From positions 186,001-250,000 of the forward strand of contig JAJEKV010000215.1 of assembly GCA_021234155.1 (NCBI GenBank): DNA of 64,000 nucleotides, written 5' to 3'. This DNA is from Isoetes taiwanensis. Lineage: Eukaryota > Streptophyta > Lycopodiopsida > Isoetales > Isoetaceae. The translations under genes were made by a program, and so were the position numbers. This document shows positions 58,048-64,000 of this stretch, in pieces (position 1 is the stretch's first letter; each line of letters begins with the position of its first letter). The notes under the pieces are model-generated. The model did no database searches. It was not told the DNA's origin and saw only the letters and a list, made by a program, of their open reading frames with translations.

Positions 58048-58640
58048 ATGAAGATATTATCTTGGAACCTTAGACGATAAGGGGCCTCTAAAGATAAAAA
58101 GAGTTATTGCTCAAATTAGGGATTATAATGCTGATGTTATCTTGCTTCAAACACTTCCCAATTTTGAATGTTCAAATTTGGCCAACTGGATTGCTCCTGG
58201 TTATTCTTCCTGTTGGATTGAGGCCACTGGTACTGCTGGTGGTATCTGCATTATATGGAAAAATATTAGTCACTGCCTCATTTATAATAGCCTTGATAAA
58301 ATTGGCAGGCTGTTGTGCTCAAGAACAATGGCCTTACCTTTGGGGTCATAAAACATATATGCTTCTACCAGTTCAAGAGAGAGAGGAGCTCTGGCCTAAG
58401 ATAATAGTAACTGGCTAGACAATCATAATATTATCTCCTGGATTATGGGGGGTGATTTCAATAACACACCTACCTGGGATCTCGAGCTTGGCAAAGATAT
58501 AAACTCGAACTGAGAAGATAAACTGGGAATATCTTTTGGATAATCATCTCTTCACTCATATCCCTTCAGCTACAGCAAAATATACCTGGTCAAATTTGAA
58601 GAAGTTTTCCCATAGTTCTAATTATCAAGGCCTTTAACCA
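58048..58640 (+). pseudogene. LINE 3 ORF2, endonuclease N-terminal part (inverted half)
   Basis: Starts MKILSWNLRR, the usual beginning of plant L1 ORF2, with the catalytic Asn in SWN. After a frame change it reads RVIAQIRDYNADVILLQTLP; the usual Glu of the LQETK block is not present here. TGTAGGICIIWKNISHCLIY, IMGGDFNNTPTWDLELGKDI and TAKYTWSNLKKF follow, the last being the end of the inverted segment. The continuation of the domain is on the minus strand at 54290. Confidence 0.75.
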
Positions 58641-58957
58641 TTTTATGGGAGAAGCCTCAAAACCATGGTTGAAAATCTTAAAAGAGCAAAATACAACATA
58701 TTCCGGGTTTATACCTTGAAAATACAGAGACTATATTGTGCCAGTTTTGCAAAAATACCGTCGAAGAACCTTAAAAATCCCCAACTTCCTCGAATCATGC
58801 CAGAATTGATTCCTTAAACTTCGAGTGCCAAATCCTATCAACACCCTACACTTGAAGAGGTATTGGAATCAACATGTGTGCTTGTCCTTTTTTATGCAAT
58901 AGAAGCTTAGTAAGACTTGTTAGATGTAGACTAGTAGTTTAGTTTTCATTAGTTTTC

Positions 58958-59141
58958 ATTCGCTTAAGTGAATCCTCCAATCCAATTAGCCCAAAAAGCC
59001 TTACAATAGGCCTATAAAGCACAATGATATGTAGCAGGTCTATAAACTGACACCTGCCACCAGAAGGATTTGCTTGAGTGAATCCTCCAAGCCAAGGAGG
59101 ATTCACTTGTGTGAATCCCAAGGATTCGCTTAAGGGAATCC
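58958..59141. repeat. cluster of four about 20-bp palindromes
   Basis: At 58958-58973 ATTCGCTTAAGTGAAT, at 59066-59085 GGATTTGCTTGAGTGAATCC, at 59099-59118 GGATTCACTTGTGTGAATCC and at 59122-59141 GGATTCGCTTAAGGGAATCC. All are variants of GGATTCGCYTRRGYGAATCC. A related perfect version occurs at 62486-62505 and shorter ones throughout 62.0-62.4 kb. The neighbouring copies are spaced 4-14 bp apart. Function unknown. Confidence 0.7.
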
Positions 59142-60384
59142 TTTTGGCTGCTCTAGTCAATTTCGAGAGCCAATAAAGTGGGCATTCTTTGGGTGCCAGC
59201 TCTTTGAACTGCATTGTCTTCCAAGTTTTATCCATTGGAGTTGTGTTTCTAGGACATTTGGATTGATAATGCATTCCTCACATATGTAACATCTAATCCT
59301 TGATACTTTGTTCTGCTCTTGCTTGGATTTTTGTCTCTTGTTCCAACATTTTCCATTCTGCTGTGTTACTCCCTGATCCCAAGGAAATTTATCACCTACA
59401 TCAACGTAACAGTTATTCCACCACTGAACTAAGGTAGATCCATGATCTTCTCCAATTATTTCACTATTTTATCCTTCTTATTTTGGTTTTTCACTTCTAC
59501 TACAACTGTAGGATCTTGGCTAGAATTAATTGCCAGTGGACTAGGAGGTGGTGGATTAATAAGTGAATTAACAGAGTTGGAGGAGGATTGGTCGATGGAG
59601 GGCTACTTGGTAATGGATGTGGTTGAATAGTATTCTGCAGAAATCCATATAATAGAGCTATCTGCTCTAATTTCCGTTGGTAATCCTTATGAGATGTAAA
59701 TGGTGGTGATGTTATCTGTTTAGCGATCCCTTTCGCTATAAAGCATGCAGTTCTCAGCGCCTGCTGATACTGACTATCAAAAATATAGAAGCGGTTGGCC
59801 ATTAGGACAGGTTTCTAGATTAGAACTGAGCTCTAATACCAAACTAATAGGAATCACAAATAAGCTTAGTTCTACAGCAACAATCACAGAAAAAGTAAGT
59901 AGTTCAATCTCCAATCTTTAGGGGGTGCTCATCCACCCAACCAAGCTCAGTTCAGAACAAGAAGTCTTTACTTTGCATGCTCAACAAAATTAGAATCTCG
60001 CTGGTTAGATTAAGGCATGCAATAATCTGTGCTATACTAAGACACCGGCCTCAGGAATTGATTACTTCTACCGTCATCTCAGGCTTCATCTCCTCATATA
60101 GATTAAAGACACCTTTTTCAGATATAACCTTTTGATTTTTAGATACCTAGAGAGAGAGAGAGAGGCAAGTATGAATGGTTATAATGAATTCAGAGAAAGG
60201 TAGATATGAATGGTTGGAGTGAATCCAACTGAAGATAGGCAGGTCGGCCTTTTTGATGAAAGCTCGCCAGCATAAAGTTGTAACATCCTCCATCTAGTAT
60301 ATTACCACTAACAAGAAGCAAAGGATGTAAGTAATATTCACAATTACAAATGAGGTCACTAAGTTAAAATCCACATCAACAAGG
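59142..60384. other. unassigned stretch
   Basis: No gene I can support. Open pieces at 59442-59630 (plus) and 59500-59802 (minus) overlap each other; the minus one (RTACFIAKGIAKQITSPPFT) is slightly more protein-like. A GA-dinucleotide run occurs at about 60150-60162. Confidence 0.3.
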
Positions 60385-60960
60385 GGGTGCTTGAGCCCAA
60401 TCACCCAACCTATTCGAGATGGAGATGATCATGGCCTTGCTCAAGTCACTCCTGGGGTTGTTTGACCATATAAGTAACATTAACAATTATAAATGAGATC
60501 GTTAAGTTGAAAATTTAGATCAACGATGGGGTGCTTGAGCCCAATCACCCAATCCTCTCCATTCGACATGGAGACAACCATGACCTTGCTCAAGTCACCT
60601 ACCTTTTTTTAGCATTGCATGACGAACAACTAAAACCAAATCTTTCTTAAGGGGTGCCTGCACTCGATCACATAGTCCTCCCCATTCGCGATGGAGACAA
60701 TCATGACCTTGCTCAAGTCACCCATGAGGTTTTTTAGCGTTGCGTGAAGAACAACTAAACCCGAATCTTTCTTAATGGGTGCTTGCACTTGATCATCCAC
60801 CTCCCCAGTCGAGATGGAGATGACCATGACCTTGCTTAATTCACCTTTGATTGATCATTGCATTAAAAAAGACAACAAAAACCAATTTTCACTTTAATGG
60901 GTGCTTGAGCCTGACCATCCATCCTCCCCATTCAAGATAGGGACAACCATTACCTTGCAA
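60385..60960. repeat. imperfect tandem array, about 122-bp units
   Basis: GGGTGCTTGAGCCCAATCAC or a variant starts units at about 60385, 60529, 60652, 60777 and 60899 (spacing 144, 123, 125, 122). Each unit also has a GAGATGGAGA-like part and GACCTTGCTCAAGTCACC. Units are 70-85 percent alike by eye. A single related start lies at about 59923. No coding. Confidence 0.75.
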
Positions 60961-61179
60961 ACTTCTAGAACTGAGGAAATACTATCTAGAATTGCGAAAA
61001 AACTAATGAATCACAATGACATATACTGGGCATTGAGTCTTTTAGCAACTTACCATCTGATAGTAATGCTTCACACCTAAGACTCCAAAATGCTCCCAAG
61101 AATGATTAAAATCCACAATGAGATGGGGCTACAGCAATTCTTGGATTTTCTGCCAAAGAAATGTCAATCATCAACGTGA

Positions 61180-61757
61180 ACATGTTGATAATGGACGAAA
61201 CGCCATCGGTTTCTGACAGATGACGGGTCAGCGTACGTCGATCATGTTAACATCAGCTGTCGGCATTTTACCTGCAGATGGTTGTTAATTGACATGGATA
61301 CGGCCACGTCTGATTCTATGACAGGTCTTGCTGCTGATCGACGACACGATGCCATAGATCAAAGTTTGACCAGGTGGCGTCGTATACTGACAGTTGATCA
61401 TCTGTCGGTTGTCGATGCTTCAACTTGTAGTGTGCTTTTCTTTGTACTCACATAATTTTATCCAAATAACTATGGGCTAGCTCAATGGATTTATTATTTT
61501 TTAAAGCAAAATGTAGGGCTTAGGAGGAGCACCATGGCAATGAAACTCAAATCAAGTTTGTTTTTTGAAATACTGCGCTGAAGCCCGAATTTTTTGGACA
61601 AATTCCACATGTTGATTAATACTGTTTTGAAAGGAGCTTGCTGCCACGATTTCAAATCTTTGCTCTGCTGCACTTGTTGGAGATTTTAGGTAGATTGCAA
61701 GTTTGCTGGAGTCTTTGTGGGATGACTCTACTGCAATAGCACGTGTCATGTGTTGTA
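61180..61757. other. unassigned stretch
   Basis: Contains several partly complementary phrases (GACAGATGA, GTTGATCATCTGTC, GTCGATCATGTTAAC) between 61180 and 61420 that may form an imperfect fold, possibly a decayed small inverted-repeat element. Nothing else seen. Confidence 0.25.
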
Positions 61758-61926
61758 TAAGGGTAGCACAATTGGGACTAGCCGGTCACTGCCAAACCGG
61801 GAATCCAGTTCCAATTGCGCTACCCTTACAATATCACAGTTGGGGAGCGCAAGATCCGGTTTCTATGATCAAAATTTACTATGAGAATGCACCACTGGAA
61901 ATAACAGCGACCCAACTGTGATATTG
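61758..61926. repeat. two adjacent inverted repeats (dumbbell-like)
   Basis: First hairpin: arms 61758-61779 and 61807-61828, 22 bp with two mismatches, loop 27 nt. Second hairpin begins at the next base: arms 61829-61844 and 61911-61926, 16 bp perfect, loop 66 nt. No spacer separates the two. The length is compatible with a miniature transposon or a small-RNA precursor; no terminal duplication was identified. Confidence 0.7.
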
Positions 61927-62006
61927 GTGCACAACATTTAAATGCGAATGTCCCAAACCCCCACCGCCCACTTTATTGGCTCCCGAAATTGACTCGTCAG
62001 GCCAAC

Positions 62007-62510
62007 GGGATTCTCCCAAGCGAACCCCAGAAATTCGCCCAGGCGAACCCCATGCATTCGCCCAGGCGAACACAAAAAATGACGTGGCAAGGGGGCAGGG
62101 GGCAAGGGGGCCCAGACGAACACAATAACCCCGGTTGGCCCTGCGAGTGGCAGGCGGGTGGCATGCGAATGGCAGGCGGGTGGCAGGCGGGTGGTATTTA
62201 TGATGCCTACCGGGTTCGCCCGGCGAACCCCAGGCGGCATTAATGGCCCACAAACTCATTGGCAGGGCATTATTTACTGCCCGGATTAAATCTCATTGGC
62301 AGGGCATTATTTACCGCCCAGGCGAACCCCGGAAGGAAGGCATTTTGTGGCCAGGCGAGCCCACTGGGCGAACCTACTGGGCACGCCTACTGGGCGAACT
62401 CGGTAGGAAGGCATTTGGTGGCGAGGCGAGCCCAGCACGCCTGGCATATTACCTTAGGCACGCCTAGTATCTCCGACCTATAGAAGGATTCGCCTGGGCG
62501 AATCCTTCTA
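62007..62510. repeat. GC-rich field of TTCGCCYRGGCGAA-type palindromes
   Basis: Copies or half copies at 62007-62026, 62033-62049, 62055-62071, 62212-62230, about 62308-62325, about 62355-62400 and a perfect 30-base inverted repeat at 62481-62510 (14-bp arms TAGAAGGATTCGCC, loop TG). GGCAGGCGGGTGGCA phrases are repeated between 62150 and 62195 and a CATTGGCAGGGCATTATTTA phrase occurs twice (62258, 62294). GC content is far above the rest of the window. Confidence 0.65.
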
Positions 62511-62706
62511 CGAGGCAAAGGGTTATTTATGGGCGCGCATGGCCCTTCTACCCTCACTTTTCTTTCGGGAAGGCGCATTGCGGTGAGAAGTCGTGCTAGA
62601 GCAGGTGCACTCTTTCTCTCTCTCATCTCCTTTTGCATTTTCAATAATGACCATATGCTTGTCAATAGGGTGCATGGAAGTGTGCACGTGCAAAAGTGGC
62701 CGCACC

Positions 62707-62934
62707 ATGAAGGACATCGACTTCAATTACTCTGAGGAGACCACCATGGACCGCCTCGAGCAAAGGGTGGTTGAGCTTCAAACCACTTATCGTGTCCATT
62801 TGGTCCATTCGCACGAACGTGTCCGGGCTGCAATGGATGAGGTTGTGGATGACTACGCCTGCCACCGACGGAGGCAACCGCGCAGGAGAGGGACCCGGGT
62901 GGATAGGCAGATCAGACGGTCGCACCGCAGATGA
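62707..62934 (+). CDS. hypothetical small coiled-coil/basic protein or exon
   Basis: A 75-residue frame starting MKDIDFNYSEETTMDRLEQR, with a heptad-like helix to about residue 50 (VVELQTTYRVHLVHSHERVR; AAMDEVVDDYACH) and a strongly basic end (RRRQPRRRGTRVDRQIRRSH). It lies upstream of and opposite to a Ulp1-like fragment, so it may belong to the same transposon. A further open piece follows near 63110-63260. No family recognised; confidence is low. Confidence 0.3.
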   Translation: MKDIDFNYSEETTMDRLEQRVVELQTTYRVHLVHSHERVRAAMDEVVDDYACHRRRQPRRRGTRVDRQIRRSHRR

Positions 62935-63655
62935 TGCTTGTTTCGTCTGCGGACAGTGAAAGTAGATGGAAACGGTGCTACATCGAGTGGTGCACGAACA
63001 TACGTGAGCACAAAACACGCTGGCCATGACCATTTCACAAATGCGGAGGACTGGTCAATGCCCGTGCATCCTGAACTGCTTGCCGCTGCCGCATAGGAGC
63101 TTAGAAGTATTGGGATGACCCGTGCTGCATGGGACTTCGCAAGAGCACGGGGACCGCAAATATGTATGACAGTAAGCCCAATTGAACGAGTCATATACCG
63201 CTTCACGATGGCGCATGAGGATGTGTGGCAACTAGCGTACCGGCAGAGAATTCTCGGTAAGATCCCTTGAAAATTGTTTTTCCATGGAGCAGTGATGTCG
63301 TAGACTCCTCATAATGCTTGCGGAACTTGCCTCCAGAAGCAAGAACAGATGAGGTGGCTGACTTGAGAGCTAGCTACGAACAAGTCTTCTATGAGTTTGA
63401 ATGGGCTTGTGACCAGCGTGAGTCCACCATCGACTGCTTCCTAGCCCCCCCGCTGCCAGGTTGTGCTCCCAGGTCACCGCCCTTCGAGTGACCTTCTTTG
63501 TATAATGTCACACGCCCGACTACAGTACTGCACAAGTGATACTATGTAGTTTCGAAGACGACAATTGTAACTATGTAAACCAATTAAACCTGCAGGGACG
63601 ACACAACTGTCACTTAGAGGAAAAAATACTTTAGTTAGAAAAATCCCAACCAGCA

Positions 63656-64000
63656 CTAACAGTGACCACCGAGTCTTTGTTGGTACCAGTACACCCTACA
63701 ATAAAGCAGGCCGACCACTATAGGCCACTCACTCCTAAAACCTTGGCACATGTCGCCGGTGTAGGTGTACCGACCGGTTATGGGCACAATGGTGTCCGGC
63801 CGGGTTTGCCACACGTATCGCACGAGCTGCCGCATGATGAAGCCAATATGCATGCCGCAGGTGTTGCTATCGATTTGCAACGGGCACAATGCCGGTCGCA
63901 CATACGCCGCGGCACCCCACCGGATGTAAGCCGCCGGTGCCCCGATCGCTTCGAAGATCCGGGCCCGCCGCTACTGTGGCAAAGAGAGTCAGTGAGATCG
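63656..64000 (-). pseudogene. Ulp1-type protease C-terminal fragment, runs off the window
   Basis: On the minus strand, RARIFEAIGAPAAYIRWGAA leads to LCPLQIDSNTCGMHIGFIMR, where Q..SNTCG is the Gln and nucleophilic Cys block of C48 peptidases, followed by QLVRYVWQTRPDTIVPITGR and a stop at 63656. The catalytic His region should lie beyond the right edge. It is not the same protein as the one at 16.3 kb (different residues around the Cys), so a second transposon with a Ulp1 gene begins or ends here. Confidence 0.55.

Larger units (their letters stand above)
50137..58640. mobile_element. LINE 3: L1-type LINE with inverted 5' half
   Basis: The 3' half lies on the minus strand: end of endonuclease, reverse transcriptase, zf-RVT region, an extra ORF and a (GAAAA)n tail (50137-50169). 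The 5' half lies on the plus strand: ORF1 region (about 54460-57911) and endonuclease N-terminus (58048-58640). The two halves meet near 54300-54450 head to head. The plus-strand endonuclease stops after YTWSNLKKF, and the minus-strand part begins KRVFCALDRFYIND, which is the very next block in this fold. This is the structure expected of twin priming in L1 integration. No target-site duplication was identified. Confidence 0.75.

Noticed and set aside
1-64000. LTR retrotransposons, tRNA, rRNA or CRISPR arrays
   Set aside because: Looked for long direct terminal repeats with a polyprotein, cloverleaf patterns, rRNA cores and regular spacer arrays; none was convincing. The direct repeats at 41-47 kb contain no gag/pol and are a segmental duplication.

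Overview
The window looks like nuclear DNA of a land plant and is almost wholly built of transposable elements, tandem repeats and decayed gene pieces. I saw no intact conventional host gene, tRNA, rRNA or CRISPR array. The plant call rests on an L1-type LINE with a zf-RVT-like C-terminus, on GT-AG style exon fragments and on AT-rich spacers. The other two LINEs and their (TATTC)n tails remind me of elements in ferns and other seed-free plants, but a gymnosperm cannot be excluded. The species is inference only.

Left part (1-10 kb): short exon-like fragments of unidentified genes on both strands, plus a short Helitron-like element (5167-5524) and a second Helitron-like 3' end (8605-8648). From 10.2 to 24 kb lies a nest. 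A minus-strand LINE (LINE 1, 10.86-22.15 kb) is split inside its endonuclease domain by an about 8.5-kb DNA transposon (about 11.9-20.45 kb). That transposon carries a decayed DDE-like transposase (plus strand), a Ulp1-type cysteine protease and a coiled-coil/RING protein (both minus strand). LINE 1 itself abuts the stump of another transposase gene, TNP2/Plavaka-like (22.15-23.38 kb).

Middle (24-40 kb): a plus-strand LINE (LINE 2) with ORF1, endonuclease, reverse transcriptase and a (TATTC)n tail. It is interrupted by a 2.8-kb Helitron-like element (29621-32422), and a further Helitron-like 3' end lies at 27298-27327. Two satellite arrays follow, with 175-bp and about 671-bp monomers.

41-50 kb is a 2.5-kb direct duplication whose breakpoint lies inside a Helitron-like element. 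One copy was then hit by a second Helitron of the same family, so the pre-insertion site can be read from the other copy. The family is defined by a 45-bp 3' terminus: a GC-rich hairpin with 11-bp stem and 2-nt loop, then GATAAATTTCTTG, always followed by T. Complete members begin TCCTTCC. None encodes a visible Rep/helicase, so all are presumably mobilised in trans.

50-58.6 kb holds an L1-type LINE (LINE 3) whose 5' half is inverted relative to its 3' half, as expected from twin priming. The right end (58.9-64 kb) holds a family of about 20-bp palindromes, a 122-bp repeat array, a pair of adjacent inverted repeats and, at the edge, a second Ulp1-like protease fragment.

The best candidates for something new are the CTTG-ending hairpin Helitron family and the Ulp1/RING-carrying DNA transposon.
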